64,000 bases of DNA, from assembly GCA_951802195.1 (NCBI GenBank), contig OX637624.1, positions 1,364,001 to 1,428,000 on the forward strand, in the 5' to 3' direction. The notes beneath the pieces are model-generated. The model saw only the letters and a program-made list of their open reading frames with translations, was not told where the DNA came from and made no database searches. The stretch is from Tausonia pullulans (taxonomy: Eukaryota > Basidiomycota > Tremellomycetes > Cystofilobasidiales > Mrakiaceae). Within the stretch, counting starts at the first letter, position 1. Every line of letters begins with the position of its first letter. This document shows, one piece after another, positions 1 to 13,109 of the stretch. The position numbers were made by a program, and so were the translations under genes.

Positions 1-1034
1 CTTGGTAGACATACGCGCTTTGCTGTCATAGTTCGTCCTGTCATCAGTCTGCTGCCACTGATACAAGAGGAGATTGGGAAACCCACGTAAGGAACAACAG
101 AGCCATAGTTCGATGGAACCCCGCCGTTTCCAGCGATGGCGACGTAGGCGATCGCTGCAGCAGATTGCTGCTGCTCGTTGAGCTCCGTGGTACTCTGCTT
201 GTGTTCCTTCCGACGGTCAGCCAGCGGCGCTCAGAGGAGAACAGAGAAATCGAAAAGTTGAAGAATGCGGACCGATTTGTACTGGCCACCCCCCTAGAAG
301 AGAGTCGTAGAACAGAATTGAATAAGCTAGGCTCCCGACCAGTATGGTTGCTGGTAACGGCCAATGACGAACAACATAGACGTAAGTACCGGGCCCGCGC
401 CTCTTTGCCTGTGCATGCACATGCTTCCTGAGGATGTAAAAGGCGTGGATTACACCACCAAAGTATCCCAAACAGAGTAGGAGGACTTAGTGCGGGAGCC
501 ACGGTCGTCAGAAACAAGGACGGAGTGCGATTTCCTTGACACGCTTGCCGCCTCACAATTGAGAAGCACTTCAGTCGTCCAGCCCTCGATAAGAAGGACT
601 GTCTGAAGCGGTCAACGTGGACGCCGCATCAGTCTTGAGTAAGCATGCGCTTCAACCCCAATATCTGCGAAAAGAGGCCCACGAGCGGCGGGAAGAAGAA
701 GGCGACTGCTCCGGGGATTCAGTGCAGCTCCTTCTCTGGATGGACCACCGCCCTACTCACGGATGCCGAGGTTCAAGTCAGATGTGGCGATGGAGGAATG
801 CATGATAAACAGAGGCTCAACGTGGTGAAGGTCGGAAGTGTCAGTGAAGCGAGAGAGGCTGTTGTATGGTCCAATGTGGGAGGGGGACCGACCGAGATCG
901 GCGCCCGAATTCGGCGTCCGCCAGAACTGCGCTTGCACTCCGGTTAGCTCGCTCAGTTCAAGAGGGTCAATATAGAAAGGAAAAAGATCAAAGAATGAAG
1001 CGCTAACGCCCTACGGGCGGATACGTCTACAAGC
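1..1034. other. No recognisable gene
   Basis: I see no domain, RNA gene or convincing exon chain here. Open frames exist on both strands, such as a 170-codon minus frame at 44-556 and an 88-codon plus frame at 165-431 with a charged Glu/Lys/Arg-rich middle. None resembles a known family, and none has clear splice partners. It may hold the 3' flank of a gene lying outside the window. Confidence 0.4.
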
Positions 1035-4000
1035 CTATGATAAGCTAGAGAACGCAGTTGATGAATAAATTTGGGGAGAAGAAAAGGAGGTCACGGGGAG
1101 AAATGAGCGAGACAAGAGGTGTACGAGGTGCCAAAAGGCGACGGAAGGAGAGGAAGGAGATGAGGCATGCGGATAAACAGACAATGATAGCGCAGCGGAC
1201 AGAAAGAGCAGGCAAAAGTGCGAGGGATGAGAGAAAAGACAATTTGTCCATGAATGAGTCGAGCGGAGGGGCAGACAGTGACAAGAGGAGACGGAGCGGA
1301 GGCAAAAGCGGAAGGAAGCAGACGCGAGTACAAAGAGACGAGACTCTGGGCTAGGCTCAGTATCTGAGAGGAGTAAGGGGTGAATGGAAGTCAGCACCGG
1401 AACCGCAAGAGACGAAGGCGACGCCCGAACTAACCCAGCCCTCTGCGCCGCCGCCACCTGGGCAGCCATCTCGAGCTCCATCTCTCTCTTTTTCTTCTTC
1501 CGACCGGGACCGCGCCGGCGGATCTCGGTATCGTACGTGCAGTCGAGGTCGCGACGGGTGCAGTTGAGGCATCGGCCTCGGTGGCCGTCGCACTTGAGCT
1601 TGCGACCTCGACAAAAATGGCACGCGAGAGACAGCTTGGGGACAGAGGTGGAGGTGAGCTGCAGGGAAGAATAGGGGATTAGGGGAGTGGGTCAGCCTAT
1701 AAAAGGAGGAGAAGAAGGATTGAAAGATCAATGGACAAACCTGAGCTTCAATTGGCCCGTCCTTGGGCGCGGGAAGCGACTTGGATAAAGGGAACGATCC
1801 TTCGAACGCAGAAGGATATTGTGGTACCTTGGATGCCGGCTCGGTGCTCGAAGACGGGCGGGCAAACTCAACCTCGCGTTTGTGGATTGGGGCGGTCGTG
1901 GTCGTCTCGGTCCGCATGTTGAGCTCCCATGAGTTGGGGTTCCAGGTTCGATGCTGGCCAGGGTAGTGTTCTTGATCCCCGTGATGCTGCTGGTGCTGGA
2001 GATGCTGGTGTTGCTGCCAGCCCTCACTGCTGTCGCGGTCGCCCTGCTGCGTGACGGCACCGTATGGACCCACGATAGGAAAGTCGTTGTGGTAGCCCTG
2101 CTCATAAACCGTCGAGATAGAGGACGTCGATGGCGACGACGATACCGGCGGGCCACTAAGGCCTGAGAACGTCGACGGCGGCCGATCGGGACCACCAACG
2201 CTGCCAGAGCCACCATCTCCAGAGTTGGAGACACCCGTCGCGTAAGGATGGGGGGTGTTAACAAGGCTCGGGTGGAGTTGCTGCTGAGGGACCGTTCTAT
2301 TCGGAGTCACCGTTCTCCAGGCATAAGCCAAGGGGGCGGCCACCGAATCGCTGTTCGAGGCGGGAAGCTGCGAGTGCTGCGGAGACCATTGAGGCGCGAA
2401 AGCCGAACTCGGGAATTGAGCGGTTGGAACCCGAAAGTCCGACGGGTGGAAGGGCGTCGCAGAGGAAGGAAAAGGAGGGGGTGGAGCAGGCTGCGAGTGG
2501 TGCTGGAGATTGTGCGTCGATCCGTCGTGTTGGCGCTGATGCTGATACTGCTGTAGCTGCATGGAGCACTGCTGCCTAGACAGTGGTCCAGCTTCATCAG
2601 GCGCATACTGCTGATGTTGTCGTTGCCGCTCGTCTACTGAGGCGCGTGGGACAAGCGCCATGCCGGGGAGTCGATGCCAGTCTGGTGGCAATTGCTCCGT
2701 AGCGTACGCGGTAGAGATAGGCAGCTCTACGGGAGTGTCGGTGAAGCTGTTGATGGTGCCACCGTTGACGTAGTGGTACCTCTGGGTGAAGGACGTGAGC
2801 TCAGGCAGAGACTCGGACCCTTCGCGAGGATACGGCCGATTCGACTCGGGGGGACTGTCTGGGTTACCGCCGGGCGACACACCGCCACCGTCCGAGTTGG
2901 AGAATTTGGCCACGGTGAGCTGCTGAAACCGGCTTGTTGGGAGCTGAAGCGGGCCTGGTCCTTAGAAGAGGAAGGAATGGACGAGATCAATGTCCGCTTA
3001 GGAAGATGACGACCGCGAGAGAGGGAGAGAGGGAGAGGGAGACGCACGATGAGGAGCCCAGTTCTGCGTCAACCCATGCTGGTGTCGGACTGACTGGCCG
3101 GTGATCTGGTTGCTGTCGAGACCGTAGGGAGGATCTAACCCTGCTCCTGATAAGCCTGAGGTAGAGATACGGCGCAACTCGTGTTGGACGGGCAACACGG
3201 CCGCTCCTGACCGACCGTCGGTGTGGCCATCAACCATGGTACCAAAGGCCGAGGGTAGAGGGCCATTCTCACTCCACGTAAAGAGACGATGCTGGTGATA
3301 GTGGTGCGAGGACGGGTCGTGTGAGGGTACGCTGTCAGGGGTCGACGCCGGGATGGCCGGAGATGGCGAAGGTGCACGTCCACCGGAGTGAGGACGACCA
3401 TGGTGAAGGAGGTGGGCTGTAAGGGTCGTGACCGCCGTTAACCCTGCGGTTGTGATTGTGGTGGAGGACGAGACATGTTCGGCCGAGGACTCCTCTGGCC
3501 AGCCATCCCTGCGTAGTGCATCTGACACGCGCTCGCCTGCCTGGCCGCAAAGGCCGACGGGCGGACATGGCGGTCCAGGGCGAGAGGAGGACGAAGAGGG
3601 AGGAGCCCTGCCGGCTATGTCGTCGTTAAGCGGCCCATTCTTGTTCCAAAGAGACTCAAAGGGGTCCTCGGACGGTCCTCGTCTCGCGGCGTACGAGATT
3701 GATTCAATCTCATCAGGCACGCCGAGGAGGGAGGAAGGGGTTGGAGGTGCTGTTGGATCTTGGCTGCTGCTAATGCCGCTACCAGCGTGAAGCGGGAGGA
3801 AAGTCGAATTAAACTGAAGAAGGGGACGGGGGCAAGGTGAGGGGCCTGGAAGCGGCGAGAAAGCGATCGTGGGGCCAATGACTACGGAGGAGGTGCAGGA
3901 GGATCCAGGTTCGGAGAGACCTCCGAGCTCGCCGACGCCAACCTCAGCCACTCCTCTGATTCCCGGGTCGAAGTCCCCCGAGAGCGATATCGAGAGCTGC

Positions 4001-4092
4001 GAAGAGGTGGAGGGTAAAACGGACTTCCTACCCGGGTGGGGTAGGTAGCTGTCGTTTCTGAAGGGGAAAGTTGACGAGGATGAGGAGGACAA
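1035..4092 (-). CDS. Transcription factor with C-terminal Zn2Cys6 cluster
   Basis: A nuclear DNA-binding regulator, by its Zn(II)2Cys6 binuclear cluster. The cluster is encoded at about 1550-1640 with spacing CX2CX6CX6CX2CX6C (CHFCRGRKLKC, then CLNCTRRDLDC), followed by a basic RRRGPGRKKKKRE stretch. Upstream lies about 750 residues of Ser/Pro/Gln/His-rich low-complexity sequence (polyQ/QH around 2560-2640 and 1970-2000), as in activation regions. Two introns read well: about 2960-3049 (phase 1) and 1659-1740 (phase 0, GTTTGT..GCAG). Without the second intron the finger frame is lost. The finger is near the C-terminus, unlike the usual N-terminal place. No fungal-specific TF middle-homology domain is visible. 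The frame is open to 4092, but no ATG opens it there; a candidate ATG near 4455 would need another intron. The 3' end is either the stop at 1035 or an earlier one after a further splice. Targets unknown. Confidence 0.8.
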
Positions 4093-5887
4093 GGCGGCGG
4101 CAGGGAAGGGGGAGGGGGAGAAAAAGGGTAAGACTAAGGATCGAAGTTCGTGACTAGTGGTGCACTCAGAGCGTACCCTCCTCTACTACCGCCTGCTGGT
4201 CGGCCGCTTCCTCCTCGATGGTGCGGCTGAGCGTGCGACAACGGTGTAGTTATATCTGCGGCTAGGTCGCGGGTGTGGGTACGTATGCCCTCGAACGAAG
4301 ACGCGAGTCAATGCGAATGAAGAGGCGAGTTGGGCAGGAGTCTCTTTAAGTTGTCCGTGATGGTAGGCAGCTAATGAGCTGTCTGCTGTGGGTTGTTGAT
4401 TCACTAGCAACCAGCGAGAGACTGGGAGTGTTCTCAAAACTAACCGATCGCCGCTGCATTTCTCTCCGCGCTTCTTCTCGGGCTCAATATCTTCTCCCCT
4501 CCGCGCTTCCCCCCGAGCGTGAGTGCGAACGTCAGGGCGCTCGGGCGTCGTCGCGGGAGAGAGACGGGACCGACGCGGGAGCCGAAGCCCTTGAAGAGAA
4601 ATGGAGCGTGAATGGCGGGGAGATCACCTCTCTCCAGGTACAGGCCAAAGTGCGCGGACGATCGAAACGAGCGCTCTGAGACTGCGCAAGAGAAATGGTG
4701 GCTGAAAACGGGCGGGTATAGCTCCCCGGAAGAGAGCGAGCAACAGAGTTGCGGAAACGGGGCGACGGCGGCAAGCACAGGGCCACATGAACAGAGAGCG
4801 AGAACCAAGCAAACAAATGAACGGGCTTTTTCCAAGAAAATGGTGTGCGCGTCTTCATCCTTAGCTCGCTGGCCTTCCCGTTCGTTTTCGTTCATGTATG
4901 CGTGCAATGAATCGAAGCCTGACTGCTTACGATGTACGTGGACCAAGCCACGAGGACACCTGGTGCGTCAACACAGGGTCGTTTCCCTTCACCGTCAAGG
5001 ACTTGGGTATTACATCTCCGCGTGCGTGCGAAGGGGCTGCTTCACGCGCGTGTGCTCTACTGTTGGCCTCCGCCAGCCCCAGCTAGCCCCTGGAAATGGT
5101 GGCGCTCTTCCTCCCTCAAGGGACTAAACATTTCCTAAAGCCATCCCAATCAGCTCGGGGAGACCCCGCATCGGTCTTGTCCCGGCACCGATAGCGTCAG
5201 AAACAAAGCGAAAGGTGGAACCACACAAATACAAGAGTGGGAGCGATTTTCGCCAAATTAACGGCACCCAGAAAGGACATGCAACGAGGTCGGGAAGCCC
5301 CAGTGACAGGCTTGGGACAGCCTACTTGCGAGTGTGGGGCAGGGCCAGGCGGGGGCGCTCAAAACTGAGGCTGAAAGAGGGGATGCCGGCAGTTCCTTCT
5401 CTCGCCTTCTTTTCGTTAACATCACTTTTATCCAGAGGCAGGCGGGAGGCATGAGGGCCAGTCGCAAGCAATCGGTGTTTATCGGGCAAAGCATCCCCTC
5501 TGCTCGCTCATTAGTGTAGTGGTGGCGTTCCTGACAGACATGCAGGGGCGATCGTTCAGCCTGCTTGCTCGCCCCGCGTTGATAAATGGCTTCGCTCCTT
5601 CCCTTTCTCTCTCTCTCTCTATCGATCCGGGGCTCAGTCTCATCTCGACTAACAGGCTGGCCATCGAGGCCTTGCTCCCTTTGCGAAATGATGTTATCGG
5701 CGGATATGCTTCTAGGAGGAGGAGCGGTTAGAGACGCCCGGCGACAGAAGTAGGCAAGTTCGGACTTTCGGGCCAATTCGATCCGGGCAAAGGAAGGCCC
5801 AGCTTCAACGAAGGCAGCCAGTTCAGTTGAGTGAACCGCGGTTGTGCGTCAAACGCGTTCGACCACCATCAACGCACCCACACCAAC
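4093..5887. promoter_or_regulatory. Divergent intergenic region, regulator / alcohol dehydrogenase
   Basis: About 1.8 kb between two divergent genes. It must hold the 5' leaders and promoters of both, and probably the first exon of the minus-strand regulator (ATG candidate near 4455 on the minus strand). It contains a CT microsatellite near 5603-5620. I recognise no RNA gene or conserved protein. Confidence 0.4.
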
Positions 5888-7492
5888 ATGCAGGCCGTCA
5901 TATTCGGAGGTCCTGGCATTATCACAGTCGAGGAAGACCGCCCCATTCCGGCGATCCAGGAGCCGTCGGACGTGATTGTCAAGTGCGTTCGCATGTCAAG
6001 CCGGGGCCGCTCGCGAATCTGGCTGCCAAGGAACGCGCCAGGTGCAGCCCTCGTGCTCGACCGAAGCTCTGGACGCTGACTCCTATCTTTCTAGGGTCAC
6101 TGCCACCGCGCTCTGCGGGAGCGATTTGCACTACTTGCGTGGGCTGGAGGTCCCAGAGTCAACGGGCTTCATCATGGTTTGTCGAGGCGACGCGTCTAGC
6201 GACCTCCCATTCTCGACGCGAGATGCTGAAGCCCGAGGTTCACATTCCAGGGCCACGAAGTCGCTGGAGTTGTCAACTCAGTTGGGTCTGCCGTCCGCGA
6301 CTTTGTCCCTGGTGATCGCGTCGTCTCGCCCTTCACGACGTCATGCGGTGAGTGCTGGTTCTGCCAGGCCGGTTACTCCTCGCGATGCGTCAAAGCCCAG
6401 CTCTTCGGCAGCCCAGGCCTCAATGGAGGGCAGGCTGAGTACGTTCGGGTGCCGCTCGCTGGTCAGTGCACGGATTTCTTCCTTGTAAAAAAAAAAAAAA
6501 GGCAGGACTGACTAGCAGACTTGGCCCAGACTCGACGCTCGTCAAGGCCCCGTCTGATCTTCCGGACGAGCTGCTCGTCGTGATGGGTGATATCATGCCG
6601 ACGGGCCACCACGCTGCTTCCAACGCTCGTGCTGGTCTCCCCGAGCACATTCTTCCTGAAGCCATTGTCGTCGTCATTGGATGTGGACCCGTCGGGATCT
6701 GCGCCATCACAAGCGCGGCCGAGTGGGTGCCCAAGGGCAATCTGTATGCCGTCGACTCGTGGGTCTATCGTTTCCTCCTCCCCTTCCGCATCCGTCTCTC
6801 CGTCGCCGACAGCTTGGTGCAACACACAGTGTCCAGGAGCGCCTCGACCAGGCCGAGCGCCATGGCGCCATCCCCATCAACCTCAACGCGGAGGGCGCCG
6901 AGAGCGCGCTCGAGATCCTCCAGGCGAGGACCGAAGGCCGGGGGGCCGACGCCGTGCTGGAGGTCGTAGGGTGAGCAAAGGGCTTGCCGGCCCTCTTCTC
7001 TGCTTGGCTGGGAAAGGTTACTGACGATGGGGGGCCAAACTCGCACAGCCTGAAGCCCGCCTACGATCTGGCGTTCTCCCTCGTCCGACCCTTCGGTTTT
7101 ATCTCCTCCGTCGGTGTCCACAACTCCCCCTCGCTTCTCAGCGGGCCCGACACGTACGACAAGAACCTCCGTGGTTCCTGGGGTCGCTGCCCCGTCCGGT
7201 CGACGTTCCCCGAGGCGCTCGAGGTTCTGCGTAGGAACAAGGAGCTGTTCCTCGCGGATTCGGCTAGCGGCCGGGAGGGCTTTGTGAGCCACTGGATGCG
7301 GCTTTCCGAGGCGCCGGAGGTAAGAACACTACGAAACGCGTAGGCTCCCTGCGTCAACGAACGCTGACTCGGAACGACGACTCGCTCACCCAGGCCTACA
7401 AGCTCTTTGAGCAGCGCAAGGTCCGGAAGGTCGTCTTCAGGCCGGACAAGGCGTTTGACGAGGAGAAGGCCCGGAAGGCGGCGGCCGCCTGA
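5888..7492 (+). CDS. Zinc-dependent alcohol dehydrogenase (MDR family)
   Basis: Medium-chain NAD(P)-dependent alcohol dehydrogenase, expected to oxidise an alcohol or reduce an aldehyde in the cytosol. Start MQAVIFGGPG at 5888, stop 7490-7492. Catalytic zinc ligands are in TALCGSDLHYLRG and GHEVAG. The structural-zinc lobe is complete (CGECWFCQAGYSSRC, four Cys). The Rossmann nucleotide motif is VVIGCGPVGICA. Introns: 5983-6094, 6177-6250, one ending at 6529 that contains a run of 14 A, one opening near 6760, one opening near 6972, and one opening at about 7321. Removing them gives a protein of about 380 residues, normal for the family. It closes with a charged, Ala-rich tail (EEKARKAAAA). 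It converges on the oxygenase at 7678-9129. The substrate cannot be read from the sequence; glutathione-independent formaldehyde dehydrogenase-like and threonine dehydrogenase-like relatives are alternatives. Confidence 0.9.
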
Positions 7493-7677
7493 GGAAGGAG
7501 GGGTGGGTCACAATGTCATTAACATTAAATTTGCGGCACTCAGCCTGGGAGTTTGCTAGATTGCAGCATGGACGGCTGGACCAACGACGCCCGTCAGGCT
7601 CTGCCTCAGTTTCTCCTCAAACAACTCCAGCGATGTGACGGCCCGCTGGGAGGTATTGATCGTCCCGTCCCTCGGAT

Positions 7678-9129
7678 CTATTGGATAGAATGGCTGATGG
7701 CCATCGACACTAGATCAGTTCTGCTCTTCGTCCCAGTCGATGGGAGGCGACGAAAGTTTGGTTTCTTTACCACGTCATCATCAGCTTGGACAAAGTAGGC
7801 GATACTGAAGCGATCTCGGGCCGGGGCTGCGCCGTCGATGGAGGTGGAAGAGGGGAAGACGACGCGATGGAGGGTCGCACGGTAGGTTTCGCCTGACCAG
7901 AGCTCCATGCCGAGGCCGCTAAGGAGGAAGGAGTGAGTCGTCAGCAGGGTTGATGGGCCCCAAATAGAGAGAAGCCCAAGCACGAACACATTGACGAGTA
8001 TGGTCCCAGCCTCGACAGGAGCCGGGTACCAGCTTGGTGATTCCGAGGGGTTCTCAGAGGGGAGGTAGACCTCGAGGCCGGGTGGACCGTCGGCCTCCTG
8101 AAAGACTGCGTTTAAACTTTGCGTCAGTCGACTGGGTGGGACACGAACGGCGAGGGAGAGTGTGAAGCTGCAACTGACGGAGTGTGAGCGTCCCCCAGTC
8201 TTTATGCGCTGATGGACGGACAGGAAGTCAACTCAGTCGCCACCTTCCAAGCCAGATCGCGCACTGGAGACAGACCTCCCGCCCGGAGGTCCACCTCTTG
8301 AAGCTCGGCCGTCTTTTCCCTCGTCAACATCGGATAATGGATAAGCGACATGCCCGTGTTCATCCCGAACGAGTGCGACCGGCTGAAGTGCGACTCGGGC
8401 ACCTAGCAAACGGGAAGATCTCTCAGCGTGGGTTCACATGCACATGTCCTCTGACAGATGGGAGTTCACCTCAAGGGCAAGCGCAAATAGCGCCATGAGC
8501 TTGGCGCTCAGTTCGTGGCAAGCCGAGTAGAACTCAGCGAGCTCCCGTGAATCAGCGCCGCCGCTGTCGTCAGCGAAGAACGCAGGGAGCGGCTGCTTCG
8601 GCGTGCGAGGGGCGTCGGCTGAGAGTTTGCCGTATGAGAAGGACCTGCCGGATGAGGGGTCGTCAAGCGAGCGAGCAGGATTATGCCGGCAGGAGGCAGC
8701 ATGCGAACGCACTCCTTATGGTCCTTGGAGCGCGTGCGGTCGAGATGTTGCTTGCCTGCTGGGAAGTAACCTCTCCCGTGGGAATCTGAACCATGTTGGT
8801 TTTTCTCGTCGTGTGAAAGAGCAAAGAAGGCTCGGGACTGGCAGCTGGGGTCAGTATGAGGCGACGCCAAGGGAAGTCAACGACGCGAACTCACCTTGTC
8901 GAACATGGAGCTGATAGTACTCTGGCTGATTTGAGAACCCTTGACAGAAAAAAAACCAACTGATCTCGTTGTCGATCCATTTAGCACTGACAGCTAACGT
9001 CGCCCCAACGTTGAACGGACCGGTTCCAAGAGCATGTCGGATCTGAACGGCCCGTTCCGCTTCAGAGAACGGCGAATCGGGCGAGAGGTCAATGATGGGG
9101 AGTCTAGATTTCGTGGGCGTCGTCGGCAT
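7678..9129 (-). CDS. 2-oxoglutarate/Fe(II)-dependent oxygenase (IPNS-like)
   Basis: Non-haem iron oxygenase of the isopenicillin N synthase / plant-type dioxygenase superfamily; it should couple 2-oxoglutarate decarboxylation to oxidation of an unknown small molecule. Starts MPTTPTKSRLPIIDLSP (ATG at 9129). The N-terminal DIOX_N part runs LGTVGFFSVKGSQIS..MFDK, then FFALSHDEK. The iron site is visible: HxD in AHKDWGTLTL (about 8190), the distal His in ATLHRVV and the 2-oxoglutarate Arg in RFSIAYF (about 7790-7850). The lid-preceding block GPPGLEVY is also present. At least five introns; the first removes bases between LGT and VGFF and ends GATCAG. The usual VxNHG motif is replaced by VKGSQ. 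An in-frame ATG at 9234 is possible but adds a His-rich stretch untypical of the family. It ends 185 bases from the convergent alcohol dehydrogenase. Confidence 0.84.
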
Positions 9130-9449
9130 AATGATCAGTGGAGAGGGATGATGATGGTGATCGGAGGGGAAACGGGATATGCGATAAGGGACGCGGTCCT
9201 TGATGGGCATCGCTCGCTCATCGCCGATGGACACTCATCCGAGATCGAACTTTGCTTGCATTCGTCTGCTGCCCTGAGTAGTGCCTTGCATGTGATCTCT
9301 CTCTCTCCTTCTCCCTCATTCGTGCAGCACGCACAGCATGCTCAGAAGAGACCGCAAATTGTAATCTACTCCTCCGCCCCTCTCTCCGCATAAACAGCCA
9401 AACGACCCTTCCCCCTTTCTTCCTAAACAATGCCCACAAGCGAGGGCTG

Positions 9450-11041
9450 TTAGACCCGGTCGTAGCTCGCTCCTCCAGCCTTCAGAATATAATATGAAAG
9501 ATCAGCAAAGTGGGTGAGGGCCTGAAGAGCAAGGGGAAGAGGAGAGCAAGCGCACCTTTCGGAGCCGGGTGACAATCTCCTTCTCCGAGAGGTCCGCCGT
9601 CGTTGAGGCGTTGACCATGATCGAGAACGCCGGGAAGACGCTCTGGTGAATACGAGGCGTTAGACAAAGAGGGGAGGCGGCGAGCAGGGGGCGAGAAGAG
9701 CAAGCAAGCACACCTTGACATCGGTCGTGTGGACGGAGATCTAAAGGTAAGGCAGAGAGGGAAAATATGGGAGAGGATCAGCAGTGAGCTGGGCTGAGAA
9801 CAGGCAATAGGCCGAGGCTGGCCAGGTAAAGATCCCTGGAGACCTGAGGCAAGGCAGATGGACGCGTCCTTCTTCCTTTACGCGCGGGCGGATGCCAGCA
9901 CGACGTGACCCGCACGCGACGCGCACGCGAGGGCAACCATTCAGCCTCGAGAATCACCACCCGGCTAGTGGCTGGCTCTCTACAATGAAACCCTGTTGAC
10001 GAGCAGCCAGACCATGCAAGACAAGACTGACCTTTGCCCTCCGCATGATCTTGACCCCCTCGCCGATCCAAACGATGAGCACGAACTTCTCCCTCCACGA
10101 CTCCTCGCTTTAGATCCCAACACCCACGATCCCATCAGACCCCTCTCTTTCTCTGTCTCTCCAGGGGAAGGGGGGGCGACTCACTCGTTAGCGTACTTGA
10201 CGCGCACGTAGGCGAACGACGCCCGCTCGGCCTTGAAGTGCTGGGTAAGCTCGTCAAGGCCGCCGGAGCCGGTTGCGGTGACGGAGAGGGCGTTCGACTT
10301 GTCGGTCTGGAGAGAGGAGAAGGGAGAGGGGGGGGGGGGGGGGGGGTTAGGATGATTGGGACGGGTTGGAGGGGGCGGATAAGACGAGGGAGGAAGGGGA
10401 GAGAGCGAGAGTAGGAGGCTCGAGCGAGCGAGAGGAGATAACACTCGGTTGGGTTGACTTCTACTTCTGCCGAACGTTGGCCAGAGAAGCAAGGTCGAGT
10501 GGGTAAGGTAGCTATCCCCCCACAAGACGCTCGTCTCGTACAGGGTGGAAGGGCGGCAAGCATCGTCGTTGGACCCGTTCCTGTCATCGCCTCGTGGTTT
10601 CCCTCGAACACACGACGAATGACGCGCCGCTCCCCCTCTGCGGGATCTTATAGTCCAAACGAAGTCCTAGCACTTCGGCCAGAAGTCGGGGCCGGCCAGA
10701 GACGAACTTCTGATAGTCGGCAGCGGATTGTTTCTGATGAAGAGAACGAGCAAGCGAGCGAGGGCCGGACGCGGCAACGACGCGGACGAGCGTGCTGCTT
10801 GCTTCTCCCCTCCCCCTCCTTCTCTTCTCTGGCACGTCTCGCCTCCACCCCCATTTCATGGACCAAGCCCGCCCGGCCTTGCTCGGTGGAGACATGCGCA
10901 CAGGGCGTATCTGGTGTAAGAGAGAAGGCTGAGAGACACCCCGCTCACCTCGTAGTCGAGCAGCACCCAGGTCGTCGCGTTCTTGTCGTCCCGAACGTCG
11001 TTGTACGCCTCGACAATCTTGGGGTCGTCTACGTTGGCCAT
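9450..11041 (-). CDS. Coactosin-like actin-binding protein (ADF-H domain)
   Basis: Single ADF-homology domain protein of the coactosin family, which binds F-actin and opposes capping; cytoplasmic. ATG at 11041 gives MANVDDPKIVEAYNDVRDD, matching the family start. Later exons give DELTQHFKAERASFAYVRVKY, KFVLIVWIGEGVKIMRRAKV and EIVTRLRK. A short last exon gives KAGGASYDRV and stop at 9450, matching the coactosin C-terminus. Assembled length is about 145 residues, the family norm. Five or more introns. The one whose 3' part lies near 10310-10350 has a TCCTAAC-like branch sequence directly followed by 19 C (minus strand). The 5' leader carries a 23-base poly-C at 11201-11223. It stands head-to-tail with the Ubc4 gene. 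Confidence 0.92.
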
Positions 11042-11200
11042 AGCTGGTGACTTGAGAGAAGGGGAAAGCGAAGGGAGAGGCGAAAAGGAGAGAAAAGGCG
11101 ACGATGAGGCCGAGAGAAGGAGCGGAGAGTTGGAGGTTGGCGGGCAAGGGGGCGAGCGGTGATCTCATCGGACGACGAGGAGGCGCGGCCCGGGCAAGGC

Positions 11201-11223
11201 GGGGGGGGGGGGGGGGGGGGGGG
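11201..11223. repeat. Poly-G/C tract, 23 bases
   Basis: Uninterrupted run of 23 G on the plus strand (C on the coding strand), about 160 bases upstream of the coactosin ATG, so in its leader or promoter. Slippage-prone; the length in this assembly may be inexact. Confidence 0.9.
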
Positions 11224-11632
11224 TGGAAGCGAGAGGGGGCGTGCCATCTCTCTAGGGGGATGACAACGAGATCGGGCTCATCTTTCAATCGAAAAGGAAG
11301 AGGAAACCGGGCTTAAGGATGACAACCCTCGCATCTCGCTTGGTGGCATCTGAGCTCACTCATTCGCTGGCCGGTTGGTTGCGGCGAAGGGCACACTCAC
11401 TGCACCACCACAAGCGCATTCACGCTTGATTGACGTCGTCCCTGCTCTCTAGTCACTCTCGATCCACACGAAACGGTCACGCTTCACAAGGGACAGGAGA
11501 AAAAGAGAGTTATATCGCGGGGAGGCGTGGATTGGGAGGGAGGAACAGAGGGGAACGGCTCGTATTCGGGGATCGATCAAGAGAATGGTGGCGGCGAGGT
11601 AGCTATGCAAGTGGGGGAAGAGGAAGACCAAT

Positions 11633-13109
<1,477 letters not shown>

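Noticed and set aside
44-556. 170-codon minus-strand frame as a gene
   Set aside because: No similarity to a known family, no splice partners, and opposite-strand frames of similar length occur throughout this GC-rich DNA.
4440-5138. Overlapping long frames on both strands between the regulator and the dehydrogenase
   Set aside because: They overlap each other in several frames and have no recognisable domain or codon pattern; treated as promoter/leader DNA.
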